From JBBIQS01 sp037442205 (GTDB lineage: Bacteria > Myxococcota > Myxococcia > Myxococcales > UBA5297), in assembly GCA_037442205.1 (NCBI GenBank), contig JBBIQS010000005.1, forward strand, positions 62,001-126,000: 64,000 nucleotides of DNA, given 5' to 3'. Under the pieces are notes generated by a model. That model searched no databases. It had not been told where the DNA came from and saw only the letters and a program-made list of their open reading frames with translations. A program made the position numbers and the translations under genes. This document shows positions 1 to 12,613 of the stretch, piece by piece; positions within the stretch are counted from its first letter, which is position 1, and each line of letters opens with the position of its first letter.

Positions 1-683
1 AAGGAGAAGAGCGCGGTGACGGCGATGGCCGGCGCCGCCAGCGGAATCACGATGGTCCAGAAGATCCGCGAACGGCTGGCGCCGTCGATGGTGGCCGCCT
101 CCTCCAGCTCCTTGGGGATGGTGTCGAAGTAGCCCTTGAGCATCCAGGTGCTGAACGGGACCGAGGTGGTCGAGTAGACCAGGATCAGCCCCAGCTGCGT
201 GTCGAGCAGGCCCAGGTAGTTCAAGAGCAGGTAGAGAGGGATCATCATCATCGTCCCCGGGAACATCTGGGTCGCCAGGAAGGCGATGAGCCCGGCGCGT
301 CGGCCGGGGAAGTTGAAGCGGCTGAAGGCGTAGGCGGCGGTGGCCGACAGGAAGATGCCCAGCAACGCCGAGCCGGCGGAGACGGCGACCGAGTTCCACA
401 GCTGCCGCCCGAACAGCCAGTGGCCGGCGGCATCGCTGTGTTTCATCAGGCGGATGAAATTCTCCAGCGTCACCTGGGTCGGAATCGGCGAGATCGAGAA
501 GGCGAAGTCCTGGCCGGGCTCGAAGGCCATCTTCAGCACCCACAGCACCGGCCAGAGCACCGCCACGGTGAAGGCGATCAGCACCGCGTGGCGGGCGGTC
601 ATCGGAAGCCAGGACAAGCCTGAGCGCTTGTGCGCCAGCGGCGCCGGAGACGAGGGAGCGAGGGCGAGGTCGGGCGAGCTCAT
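1..683 (-). CDS. malG: MalG-type sugar ABC transporter permease (3' end outside window)
   Basis: This is an inner-membrane permease of a maltose/maltodextrin-type ABC importer, which would pair with the MalF half of the upstream fusion to form the channel. Reading the minus strand from ATG at 683 gives about 227 residues before the window edge. They include a hydrophobic segment near residues 33-50, further membrane stretches, and the EAA loop (ELEEAATIDGASRSRIFW) near residues 193-210, which docks onto the ATPase. The start overlaps the stop of the upstream gene as ATGA, so translation is probably coupled. It is the last visible gene of the starch operon. The family assignment is secure, but the exact sugar is inferred from the neighbouring amylases. 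Confidence 0.9.
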   Translation of the reverse strand, partial: MSSPDLALAPSSPAPLAHKRSGLSWLPMTARHAVLIAFTVAVLWPVLWVLKMAFEPGQDFAFSISPIPTQVTLENFIRLMKHSDAAGHWLFGRQLWNSVAVSAGSALLGIFLSATAAYAFSRFNFPGRRAGLIAFLATQMFPGTMMMIPLYLLLNYLGLLDTQLGLILVYSTTSVPFSTWMLKGYFDTIPKELEEAATIDGASRSRIFWTIVIPLAAPAIAVTALFS

Positions 684-3190
684 TCGAAGGCCCCCTCGGT
701 GGCCTTGGTGATGCGGTTGGTGATCAGCGTGTAGCCCAGCAGGATCACGAAGATGATCGTGGCGTAGGCGGCGGCATAGCCGTAGCGGTACTGCTCGAAG
801 GCGTAGCGGAAGGCCTGAGTCACCAGGATGTCGGTGGCGCCGTCGGGCATGCCGCCCGAGACGAGGTAGATGACGTTGAAGGAGAGGTTGAAGGTCCAGA
901 TGGTGCCCAGGATGATCGCCGGGATGAGCGCCGGCTTGAGCAGCGGCAGGGTCACGCTGCTGAACTTGCGCCAGCGCCCGGCGCCGTCGACGTCGGCCGC
1001 CTCGTAGAGCTCGCGCGGGATCGACTGCAGCGCCCCCAGCGCGGTGACCATCATGAACGGGAAGCCGAGCCAGACGTTGGTCGCCAGGTTGGCGAAGAAG
1101 GCGCTCACCGGGTGGTCGAACCAGGAGAAGCCCTGCAGCCCGAAGACCCGGTTGATGAGCCCGTACTCGGCGTTGAACATCGCCTTCCAGATCAGCGCGG
1201 TGATGTAGTTGGGGATGGCCCAGGGGATGATCAGCAGCACCCGGTAGACGTTGCGGAAGCGCAGCTTGGGGTCCTGCAGCACCAGCGCCAGCGCCAGCCC
1301 GATGGCCACGTGGAGGGTGACGTTGACCACGGTCCAGAGCGCGGTCATTCCCAGGGTGAAGTAGAAGCTGTGAGCGTCGCCCTGGCTGCGCGCGAGGATG
1401 ATGTCGAGGAAGTTGGTCAGTCCGACGAAGCGCTCGCGGGTCGGAGTGACATCGTAGAATGCCAGCGAGAGCCCGTAGCCGAAGGGCAGGAAGACCAGCA
1501 CCACCACCGAGGCGATGGCCGGGAAGACGTAGGCATAGGCCCCGAGATGCGGCGCCAGCTCACGCCGGTAGACCAGCGCCAGCACCGCCAGCGCCGCGAG
1601 CAGCGCGCCCAACACGTAGCGCCAGGTGTCCGCCTGCCGCACCGGGGCGCCGCCCCGCACCAGGGCCACGCGGCCGTCGGCGGCGCGCAGCGCTGCCGTC
1701 ACCTCGGTCTTGTCCGCATTCCAGGCGAGGGCCGGCCCCGCCTTGGCGTCCGCGAGGTCGGCGAGATTGGCCAAGGCCTGATCGATCTGGCAGCCGCTTT
1801 CCTTGGCGAAGCCGCGCTGCACCGCCGAGCACCAGCGGCCCAGCGGGCCGGGCCCCTGCGACTCCAGCTTGAGCACCATCGCCTCGAAGCGCCCCTCGGG
1901 CAGCAGCCGCTCGGGATCGGCGGCCTGCGCCCGGGCCTTCTCAAGGACCTCCTCGGCGCCCTTGGCAACCACCTCCACCGGCTCGTCGCGGTCGCTCACC
2001 TCGACGTTGGCGACCACGCGCTTCTGGGCCTCGGCCAGCGAGCCGGCGGCGTCCTCGCCTCGGGCGATGGCCTTGGCCAGCGCGGCGTCCACTGGGGTCC
2101 AGACGTGGCGCATGGCCGGAGCAGTGGGCATCGGGATCGCCAGCTCGGCCTGAGCGCGGAAGCCCTGCAGAGCGGCGTCTTCGCTCCCCGCCCAGCTTCG
2201 GCGGTTGGCAACCGGCTGCCCGGCCTCGGCCAGGCGCTTCTTGGCGCCGGCGTCGTCGGTCAAGGCGAGCATCAGCGCCATCGCCTCGCTCTTGTGGGCG
2301 CTGCGCGCCGAGAGGATGAGCGCCTCGACGCCGAGGTAGGGCCGCGCCGGCCCCGCCGGACCCGCCGGCAGCGGCGCCACGCCGATCGGCCGTCCAGACT
2401 TCTCCAGATCGTGCAACACCCACGGCCCGGCGACGATCATCGCCGCCTTGCCGTCGTTGAACATGCTGGTGACCATGGCCCCGGTCACCTCGCGCGGCAA
2501 CAGCCCCTCGTCGCGCAACGTTCGCACGAAGCCCAGCGCAGCGGCGTTGCCAGCCGAGTCGAGCGCCGGCCTGCCCGCGGGGTCGAGAATGGCGCCGCCG
2601 AAGGCATGGAGGAAGCCCGCCTCGCTGTAGGTGTTGGCCCAGTCGAAGACCAGGCCATAGCCGGCCACGTCGGTGAGGCGGCGCGCCTCGGCCTTCAGCT
2701 CGTCCAGGGTGCGCGGCGGCTGCGGCACCTTCGAGCGGTCGTAGATCAGCGCCAGCGACTTCATCGCCAGCGGCAGTCCGTAGAGCATCCGGCTGCCCTG
2801 GGGGAAGGTGAGCGCGCTCAGGGCCGACGGGAAGAAGCGGTCCACCGCGGCCGCGTCGAGGTAGTGCTGGATCGGCTCGACCAGCCCCTGGCTGGCCCAG
2901 CCGCCCAGCCGGTCGTGGGCAAAGACGAAGAGGTCCGGCCCCTTCCCCACGCCGATGGCCGAGGTGAGCTTGTCGGCGAAGGCGTCGTAGGGGATGGGCA
3001 GCGCGGTCACCCGGACTTCCGGGTGGCCGGCGGTCCACTCCGCGACGAGCCCCTCGAACACCTTCTGCTCGGCGCCCGAGTAGCTGTGCCAGAGGACGAG
3101 CTCCACCGGGCCGCGCGGCTGGGCGCTGGCCGCAGGGGCCTGGGCTGCCAGGGCGCCGGAGAGGAGCAGGACGAAGGTAGCGGAAGCCAT
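680..3190 (-). CDS. Fused extracellular sugar-binding protein and MalF-type permease
   Basis: This 836-residue protein joins two parts of a maltose-type ABC importer that are normally separate. A signal-like hydrophobic start (residues 1-23) leads into a solute-binding domain (about 27-410) with typical features such as ELVLWHSYSGAEQKVF and VGKGPDLFVFAHD. A helical linker follows (about 410-530), then membrane segments (about 535-590 and on) and a MalF permease core with the EAA loop ELYEAADVDGAGRWRKFSS near 727-746. The binding domain would therefore be tethered at the periplasmic face of its own channel. ATG at 3190 is preceded by AAGGAG, which itself overlaps the malK stop. The downstream malG overlaps by 4 bases. 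No frameshift is apparent, since a single uninterrupted frame covers both halves. Confidence 0.88.
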   Translation of the reverse strand: MASATFVLLLSGALAAQAPAASAQPRGPVELVLWHSYSGAEQKVFEGLVAEWTAGHPEVRVTALPIPYDAFADKLTSAIGVGKGPDLFVFAHDRLGGWASQGLVEPIQHYLDAAAVDRFFPSALSALTFPQGSRMLYGLPLAMKSLALIYDRSKVPQPPRTLDELKAEARRLTDVAGYGLVFDWANTYSEAGFLHAFGGAILDPAGRPALDSAGNAAALGFVRTLRDEGLLPREVTGAMVTSMFNDGKAAMIVAGPWVLHDLEKSGRPIGVAPLPAGPAGPARPYLGVEALILSARSAHKSEAMALMLALTDDAGAKKRLAEAGQPVANRRSWAGSEDAALQGFRAQAELAIPMPTAPAMRHVWTPVDAALAKAIARGEDAAGSLAEAQKRVVANVEVSDRDEPVEVVAKGAEEVLEKARAQAADPERLLPEGRFEAMVLKLESQGPGPLGRWCSAVQRGFAKESGCQIDQALANLADLADAKAGPALAWNADKTEVTAALRAADGRVALVRGGAPVRQADTWRYVLGALLAALAVLALVYRRELAPHLGAYAYVFPAIASVVVLVFLPFGYGLSLAFYDVTPTRERFVGLTNFLDIILARSQGDAHSFYFTLGMTALWTVVNVTLHVAIGLALALVLQDPKLRFRNVYRVLLIIPWAIPNYITALIWKAMFNAEYGLINRVFGLQGFSWFDHPVSAFFANLATNVWLGFPFMMVTALGALQSIPRELYEAADVDGAGRWRKFSSVTLPLLKPALIPAIILGTIWTFNLSFNVIYLVSGGMPDGATDILVTQAFRYAFEQYRYGYAAAYATIIFVILLGYTLITNRITKATEGAFE

Positions 3191-3200
3191 CCGCGGCTCC

Positions 3201-4274
<1,074 letters not shown>

Positions 4275-4366
4275 GGCGCGAAAGTCTACCCCAGGACTTC
4301 GAGTGAGCAGCACCGTCTGCGGCCGGACATTGCCTGCCAGTCGGCAGCAGGCGCTCGGCAGCCCGG

Positions 4367-6136
4367 CTACTGGATGGTCAGGGTTCCTGCCTCGGCGGGA
4401 GCGAAGCCCACCCCATCGAGGCTCCCGTTCTTGCCGCAGTAGACCCAGCCCTGCAGGAAGCGGAAGCGATAGGCGTAGCGGTAGGTCCCGGCGGTGGCCG
4501 GCGCCTTGATCACCGCGCTGTATTCGTCGTTATTGGCCCCGCAGGTCGTGCAGGTCGAGTTGTAGCTGGCCGGGATCCATATCCACTTGTCGGTCCGGGG
4601 ATCGCTGGATGCCGCGCCGCCCTCGGGTCCAAAGCCGAGCTGGGCGACGACGCGCGTGTCCGCCCCGGGGTTTGGGGTCACGCCGCTGATGTAGATCTGG
4701 CCGTAGATGGTCGGACTGTTCGCGCCGACCGCCGCCGTGGTCGATGCCGGGTACTGCAGGTCGCACCAATTGAGGTCGGTGCCCGCAGCGGCGACCGCAA
4801 CCTGCGCGTTTTGCGCCGGCTGATAGCCGTTGGTGCTGCCGTCGAGGTCGGCGAGGAAGGTCTGGCCGGCCACGTGGAAGCGCATGGCAATGTCGACGCT
4901 GCCGGTCGTCGGAAGGGCAATCCAGCCGCCGTAGAGGTCATTGGCTGGCGGCGAGCCATTGCCGCTGTCTTCACGGTAGCTGGCCGCGGTCCAGGTCCAG
5001 CCGCTGCCCGAAGCGTCACTGCCGCTGGGCCCGTAACCCACCTCGGCGGTGACGCCAGTGCCCTGGCCCGCCGCGTCGGTCAGGGCACCGGAGTAGATCT
5101 CGCCGGTGACCAGGATCTGCGAGCCGCCGAGCTCCAGCGCGGACACCAGCGGCTTGAGCCCGACCCAGGGTGGATTGACGGCGAGCGCGCCCTGCTGGCT
5201 CGCCGAATAGGCTGAGCCGTTGTTGCCGTCGAGATCGCAGTAGAGCCAGTCCCCGCCCTGGTAGCGGAAGCGGTAGGAGATGGCCCAGTCGCCGAGGGGC
5301 GGCGCAATCAGCGCCGAGTACTCGTCGTTCTGGGCGATGTCGCCCAGGTAGGTCGCCGCGTTCCAGGTCCAGCCGCCGACGGCGGTCGACGCGTCCGTGC
5401 CGGAGGGCCCCACTCCCACCTCGGACTCGATCTGCGCGCCTTGCCCGGCCGAGTCGGTGACGCCGCTGACCAGCACCTGCGCCTTGACCTGCGACTTGCC
5501 GCCCAATCCGATGCTGGCCGGGATCGCCGCCGACAACCCGCACCAGTCGACCTTGCGACCACCGACGTGCAGCGTCCCCAGCGACATCGGGCTGAAGCCT
5601 CCGGCGCTGCCGTCGTTGCCGTCGGTGTCGCAGTAGAACGGCTCGCGCGAGCCGATGCTGAATCGGAAGGCGTAGGCGAGGTCTCCGACGGTCGCGGAGC
5701 TCGCGGTGGCCCGGTACTGGTCGTTGTTGCCGACGTCGCTGTCGTAGGAGGCCGCAGTCCAAGTCCACCCGGAGCTGGCACGCGGGTCGGAGCCGGTCGG
5801 GCCCACGCCCAGCTCCGCCGCCACTCCCGCACCCTGGCCCGCCGGCTCGGTCAGTCCGGGGACGTAGACCTGCCCGAGGATGGTCGCCGCTTCGTTGGGA
5901 CGGACCGAGACCTGTACCGGCTGGACGTTGCACCACCCGATGGCCGGTCCGCCGGCGTCGGGCGTCGAGGCATCCTCGCCAGGCTGGCCGGCGTCGCTTC
6001 CGGGATCGCCAGAATCGGGCAGCTGGATGTCGTTGGCGTCCCGGCGCCCGGCATCGTGCCCGCCGTCGGCGCCTCCGGTCGGCTGACTCGAACAGGCCGC
6101 TGCCAAGAGCAGGACCGCTGCTGCGAACGATCGCAC
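4367..6136 (-). CDS. Lipoprotein with four tandem repeats, in the starch operon
   Basis: This is an exported lipoprotein of unknown function. The signal ends in the lipobox LLLAAAC, followed by a disordered Asp/Gly/Pro linker rich in DAG motifs. Four repeats of roughly 125 residues come next, each with the order GQVYVPGLTEPAGQG, GVGPTGSD, WTWTAASYD, NDQYRA, YAFRF and YCDTDGNDGS. The fourth repeat is more divergent and contains CTTCG. The repeat pattern is typical of beta-sandwich modules found in myxobacterial secreted proteins. With amylase, porin and importer genes around it, surface glucan binding is a reasonable inference but is not shown. GTG at 6136 is preferred because GGAGG sits 5 bases upstream; a GTG two codons earlier overlaps that site. 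It lies 25 bases after the amylase gene. Confidence 0.8.
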   Translation of the reverse strand: MRSFAAAVLLLAAACSSQPTGGADGGHDAGRRDANDIQLPDSGDPGSDAGQPGEDASTPDAGGPAIGWCNVQPVQVSVRPNEAATILGQVYVPGLTEPAGQGAGVAAELGVGPTGSDPRASSGWTWTAASYDSDVGNNDQYRATASSATVGDLAYAFRFSIGSREPFYCDTDGNDGSAGGFSPMSLGTLHVGGRKVDWCGLSAAIPASIGLGGKSQVKAQVLVSGVTDSAGQGAQIESEVGVGPSGTDASTAVGGWTWNAATYLGDIAQNDEYSALIAPPLGDWAISYRFRYQGGDWLYCDLDGNNGSAYSASQQGALAVNPPWVGLKPLVSALELGGSQILVTGEIYSGALTDAAGQGTGVTAEVGYGPSGSDASGSGWTWTAASYREDSGNGSPPANDLYGGWIALPTTGSVDIAMRFHVAGQTFLADLDGSTNGYQPAQNAQVAVAAAGTDLNWCDLQYPASTTAAVGANSPTIYGQIYISGVTPNPGADTRVVAQLGFGPEGGAASSDPRTDKWIWIPASYNSTCTTCGANNDEYSAVIKAPATAGTYRYAYRFRFLQGWVYCGKNGSLDGVGFAPAEAGTLTIQ

Positions 6137-6161
6137 GGCCACCTCCGAACTGGAGCAGCCC

Positions 6162-8396
6162 TCAGCTGTTCCAGGAAATGTCGACCTTCAAGGGCTCGCT
6201 TCCCTCGCGGACGAAGAGCGCCCGGTTGCCCCGGCGCTCCCACTCAGTTCCGCCGCGCCGCTTCACCACCAGCTTGTATTCGTAGACCGAACCCTCGGGC
6301 AGCGACGCCTGCGCCCGCCCCTGGGAATCCAGCGGACCGAGGCCCATCTCAGGATTCCAGGCGCCCATCTCCGGGCCCGAGCCGACCAGGAACAGGTCTC
6401 CGTCGGCAGGCCCTCCAATGGCGTGCACCTGCACCAGCCGCTTGCGCTCCCCGCGCCGCGATTGCTGCCGCGCCTGGGCCGCGATCTCGGCGAAGCCACC
6501 GGGCCGCGGCGCCGTCTGCACCGCCACCAGCACTGAGCGCGCCGGGACCGGCACCGCCGACCGCCCCAGCTCTCGGCCCGAGCGCACGTCGCGCCAGACG
6601 CCGGCGAGCGCCTGGGGCGCCTCGACCTCCACCGCCGAGTCTCCTTGATTGACGGCGATCAGTGCCGCCTCGTCATTGGAGATGCGGGCGTAGGCGAACA
6701 GCGCCTCGCTGGCCGCAAGGACCCTCGGGGCCCCGCGCACCAGCGCAGGGTGAGCGCGGCGGGCGGCCAGCAGCTCCGAGATGTCGTCGCGCAGAGGCTG
6801 AGGGCCCTGGCACAGGTCGGCGCGATTCTCGGGCTCGCCCTTTCCTGCGGAGGCGCACTCGGTCCCCCAGGTCAGCGACGGCGTTCCCCGGGCGGTCAGC
6901 TGAAAGGCCAGCGCACGGCGGACGCGCGCCAGATCCCCGCCGCAGTCGGAGGCGATGCGCGGCAGATCGTGGTTGTCGAGCAGCGTCACCAGCGAGTCGG
7001 CATCGTCGTAAGCGCGGTCGGCGGTGAGGGCGGCACCCAGCTTGAGCGCGCTCTGGTCGCGGCAGAAGACGTCGACCAGCGCGAAGTAGAGCGGGAAGTC
7101 GAACATGGCGCCGAAGTGGCCCTGGCGCTGGACACGGGCGATGAGCGCCGCGTCGCCGTCAAGCATCTCCCCCAGTAGCAGGAACCCGGAGCCGGCGCGA
7201 GCGCGAACCGCGTCGTTGAACCGGGCCCAGAAGCTCTGGGGGACGTGCTTGACGGCGTCGAGCCGGAAGCCATCGGGGCGGGCGGCTTCGATCCAGCGGA
7301 GCGAGGCCTGGAGCAGGAAGTCGTAGACCTCGGGCTTCTCCTGCGCCAAATCCGGCAGCCCGTGGACGTCGCGGTTGACCAGTTGCTCGGGATCGCTCCA
7401 GTTCTCCAGCGCGCCCTGGCGGTGGAACCAGTCGGGATGAGCGCGAGTCAGCGGCGCGTCCATGGCCACGTGGTTGAGCACCAGGTCGAGCACCAGTCGC
7501 ATGTCGCGGCGGTGGAGCTCGTCAGAGAGCTTGCGCAGCAGCGCCTCGTCGCCTAAACGCGGCTCGACCCGCGTCAGGTCCTCGGTCCAGTAGCCGTGAA
7601 AGGCGCCGTGCCCGAAGAACTTCTCGGTGCGCATCTGGAAGACCGGCGACAGCCACAGCGTCCCCACGCCCATCGCCTTGAGATCGTCCAGCCGGTCGAT
7701 GACTCCCTGCAGGTCCCCGCCGTGGAAGGCCGCCGGATCGCTGAGATCGACCTTGCCGTCGTTGGTACGATCGCCGTTGACGAAGCGATCGACCATCACG
7801 AAGTAGATCGCCTGCGCTCGAGGATCGGCGGCGCTGCCGGAGGGCGAGGTGCCTTCGACCGAGCCAAGGAAGTCGTCGAGCAGTGCCCCGGCGCGGCGGG
7901 CGATGGCCCCGGCAGCCGTTTCCAGCGCCTGCGGCTCTCGCTCGTGCTCGTAGTCGAGGAAGGCCGGCTCGTCCACCATTGCCATGAGCGGGGCCACTCC
8001 ATCCTTCCGAGCAGCGGTCATGCGCGCATAGACAGTCCAGCGGTAGCGGCCGTTGAGCGGCGAGAAGAAAGCCGCCTTGGTCTCCACCAGCAGCACCAGG
8101 CCAGCATCGGAGTTGGTGAGCTTGGCCAGACGCCGCTGGCTGTCGCGCACGTTCCGGAAGACCTTGGCGTAGCTGTCGAAGGCCAGCGACTTCACCTCCA
8201 GGCCGCGCTGGCGCAGCGCCTCCTCGACGTCGCGCCGCAGCCCCGCCGGGACGTCCGAGATGGAGCCGTCGCGATCGCCATCGACGACATAGGCCACCAC
8301 CACCGTCGTCTTCTCCGGGGCGCGCATCACCGCCGGCCGCGGCAGGCAGGCGGCCAGCGCCACCGCCAGCAGCGGCAGAATTCGTTTCAGAACCAT
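6162..8396 (-). CDS. GH13 alpha-amylase lipoprotein with C-terminal CBM20
   Basis: This exported alpha-glucan hydrolase would cleave alpha-1,4 bonds at the cell surface. A lipobox (VALAAC) gives a lipid anchor. Residues about 25-190 form an extra N-terminal domain of unknown type. The GH13 barrel starts near AIYFVMVDRFVNGD and carries the conserved regions DLVLNH (about 303), GFRLDAVKH (catalytic Asp about 376), LLLGEML (catalytic Glu about 409) and LLDNHD (about 470). Residues about 637-740 (FLVGSGPEMGAWNPE, VYEYKLVVKR) match a CBM20 starch-binding domain. The start overlaps the upstream porin gene by 10 bases, implying translational coupling. The 744-aa length fits the extra N- and C-terminal domains. 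Family confidence is high; the precise product profile is unknown. Confidence 0.92.
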   Translation of the reverse strand: MVLKRILPLLAVALAACLPRPAVMRAPEKTTVVVAYVVDGDRDGSISDVPAGLRRDVEEALRQRGLEVKSLAFDSYAKVFRNVRDSQRRLAKLTNSDAGLVLLVETKAAFFSPLNGRYRWTVYARMTAARKDGVAPLMAMVDEPAFLDYEHEREPQALETAAGAIARRAGALLDDFLGSVEGTSPSGSAADPRAQAIYFVMVDRFVNGDRTNDGKVDLSDPAAFHGGDLQGVIDRLDDLKAMGVGTLWLSPVFQMRTEKFFGHGAFHGYWTEDLTRVEPRLGDEALLRKLSDELHRRDMRLVLDLVLNHVAMDAPLTRAHPDWFHRQGALENWSDPEQLVNRDVHGLPDLAQEKPEVYDFLLQASLRWIEAARPDGFRLDAVKHVPQSFWARFNDAVRARAGSGFLLLGEMLDGDAALIARVQRQGHFGAMFDFPLYFALVDVFCRDQSALKLGAALTADRAYDDADSLVTLLDNHDLPRIASDCGGDLARVRRALAFQLTARGTPSLTWGTECASAGKGEPENRADLCQGPQPLRDDISELLAARRAHPALVRGAPRVLAASEALFAYARISNDEAALIAVNQGDSAVEVEAPQALAGVWRDVRSGRELGRSAVPVPARSVLVAVQTAPRPGGFAEIAAQARQQSRRGERKRLVQVHAIGGPADGDLFLVGSGPEMGAWNPEMGLGPLDSQGRAQASLPEGSVYEYKLVVKRRGGTEWERRGNRALFVREGSEPLKVDISWNS

Positions 8397-9874
8397 GCTT
8401 CGGCCTCGAGCGCCGCCACCACGTGCCAGTGGCTCTCGGTCGGCGCAAATCGGTTGAACTGGTCCAGGCTGTCGACGAACCCGTTTCCGTAGGCAGTCTG
8501 CTGGTTGGAGTGCTGCACGCCGGCCAGCAGCCGCAGCGAGGGCCGGGTGAAGACCCCGCGGCCGTTGGGGTTGAGGATGATCCCTCCCTTCACCTGCTGC
8601 GTGTCGCGAGTATCGCTGTCGCCGAACTGCAGACCGCGCGAATCGACCACGCCTTTGTCGTTCTGGAAGACCGAATCGACGTGCTGGCGATAGAAATTAC
8701 CGTTGGTCGAGTGCTCGCGCGCCAGGCTGCCCTCGAGCAGCAGGTGGAGGTTGGCGGTGGCGTAGAGCTGCAGCCGCAGGACGGTGGAATAGAAGGTGCG
8801 GTTGTAGTCCCCGGGGGCGATGGCGTTGCTGAGGTCCCAGTAGTTGCCGTAGAGCACGCCCCAGACCGCGTCGAGCCAGCCGTCGACGATCCTGAGCTGC
8901 ATCTCGTTGCCGACGTTGACCTGATAGCGCTCGTTGGTCAGGCCGGCCACATAGATGGTGTAGTCGCGCCCGTTGTAGTTCTCGACGTAGTTGCTGTCGG
9001 GGTGGAGCTTGAGGAAGTTGGCGAAGAGGTTGTTCCAGCGCAGCGGCCCGACCCCGCCGAAGCCGAGGTAGCCGACGGCCTTGAAGGAGGCATTGGAGGT
9101 CGCCACCGGGTTGGGGAACAGGTCCTCCTGTCCCGGATGGTTCTGCAGCCAGCTCTTCACCACCTCGTGGCGCAGGTAGTCCTCGTAGCCGATGCCCGGG
9201 GTCTGGTAGGGGGCGTTGCGATTGCCGGGGACCGCTGGCTCGTAGCGATATTGGCCGCCGGCGCCCAGCTCGAAGCCCTTGAGCTTGAGCTTGGCGGTGC
9301 CGCCAGCGGTGAGGATGGTCGAGTAGTTGAGATTGCGGATGGCCCAGCCGGCATCTCCGACTCCCACCAGCACCTCGTAGGACGGAGCGGCGTACTTCAT
9401 CGATGCGCCGACGGTGTCGAAGAAGATCTCCGCCGGGCGCATGTCGTAGAGCCCGAGGTCGCCGAACTGGGTCCAGAGCGTCCCCAGCTGCCAGGTGACG
9501 TGCTCGAAGAGGATGTTGCCGGCCTGGACGTAGAGCTGGGTGGCGGCGTACTTGGCCAGGTTGCCGCGTCCGAGGTCGGTGTTGGCGAAGGAGCCGCCCT
9601 CGATCTTGGCGTGGACCGCCGCCCACGGGTCGGCGCGCCCCGGGGCCGCCTGCAGCAGGCTCAGCTGCAGCTCCAATGCGCCCCACGGACCTTCGTTGAG
9701 CAGCCGGCCGTAGAGGTTCCAGTACCCGAGCTTGCTGTCGCCGCCCTGGAAGTCGGGGCGGGTCATGATGCGGAAGTAGCCGCCGGCGCTGAATCGATCG
9801 GGCAGCACTTCCGCCTGCGCGCCTGACGGGAGGAGCGCCAGCAGGCCCACCAGCAGTCCCAGGCTTCTCGTCAT
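8387..9874 (-). CDS. lamB: Maltoporin-like outer-membrane sugar porin (LamB family)
   Basis: This predicted outer-membrane beta-barrel would let maltodextrins reach the periplasm. A signal peptide (LLVGLLALLPSGAQA) is followed by many alternating, aromatic-rich strands. The chain ends in ...EAEAWF, the terminal Phe typical of barrels assembled by BAM. The opening FSAGGYFRIMTRPDF resembles the first strand of LamB-type porins. The start at 9874 is supported by AAAGGGA 6-12 bases upstream, whereas the longer open frame to 10045 overlaps the isoamylase gene. It lies 8 bases after the isoamylase gene and overlaps the amylase gene. The role comes mainly from context plus barrel features, so substrate specificity is inferred. 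Confidence 0.78.
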   Translation of the reverse strand: MTRSLGLLVGLLALLPSGAQAEVLPDRFSAGGYFRIMTRPDFQGGDSKLGYWNLYGRLLNEGPWGALELQLSLLQAAPGRADPWAAVHAKIEGGSFANTDLGRGNLAKYAATQLYVQAGNILFEHVTWQLGTLWTQFGDLGLYDMRPAEIFFDTVGASMKYAAPSYEVLVGVGDAGWAIRNLNYSTILTAGGTAKLKLKGFELGAGGQYRYEPAVPGNRNAPYQTPGIGYEDYLRHEVVKSWLQNHPGQEDLFPNPVATSNASFKAVGYLGFGGVGPLRWNNLFANFLKLHPDSNYVENYNGRDYTIYVAGLTNERYQVNVGNEMQLRIVDGWLDAVWGVLYGNYWDLSNAIAPGDYNRTFYSTVLRLQLYATANLHLLLEGSLAREHSTNGNFYRQHVDSVFQNDKGVVDSRGLQFGDSDTRDTQQVKGGIILNPNGRGVFTRPSLRLLAGVQHSNQQTAYGNGFVDSLDQFNRFAPTESHWHVVAALEAEAWF

Positions 9875-9882
9875 GGTCCCTT

Positions 9883-12465
<2,583 letters not shown>

Positions 12466-12498
12466 CGGCTCTCCGTGGGGGTGCGTCGGGCGGGGGAC

Positions 12499-12526
12499 AT
12501 TATGGGCCAGCGGGGCAGCCGCTCAA
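12499..12526 (-). promoter_or_regulatory. Candidate sigma-70 promoter for the starch operon
   Basis: On the minus strand, TTGAGC (12526-12521) and CATAAT (12504-12499) are separated by 16 bases and lie upstream of the isoamylase start at 12465. The predicted leader is about 27 bases. The -10 matches consensus at five of six positions, while the -35 is weaker. This is the only good match seen in the 148-bp divergent gap. No operator was recognised. Confidence 0.45.
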
Positions 12527-12613
12527 AGCCTCCTGCTGCTCGCGAGCTATCGTCTTTTGGGCACCATCCGAAATTCGCCGCCGGCCCGCGGCGGAGGTAG
12601 CCTCTTCCCAGCG

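Noticed and set aside
6137..6142. A GTG two codons upstream as start of the four-repeat lipoprotein
   Set aside because: It overlaps the GGAGGT ribosome-binding site. The GTG at 6136 has a workable spacing and the same signal peptide.
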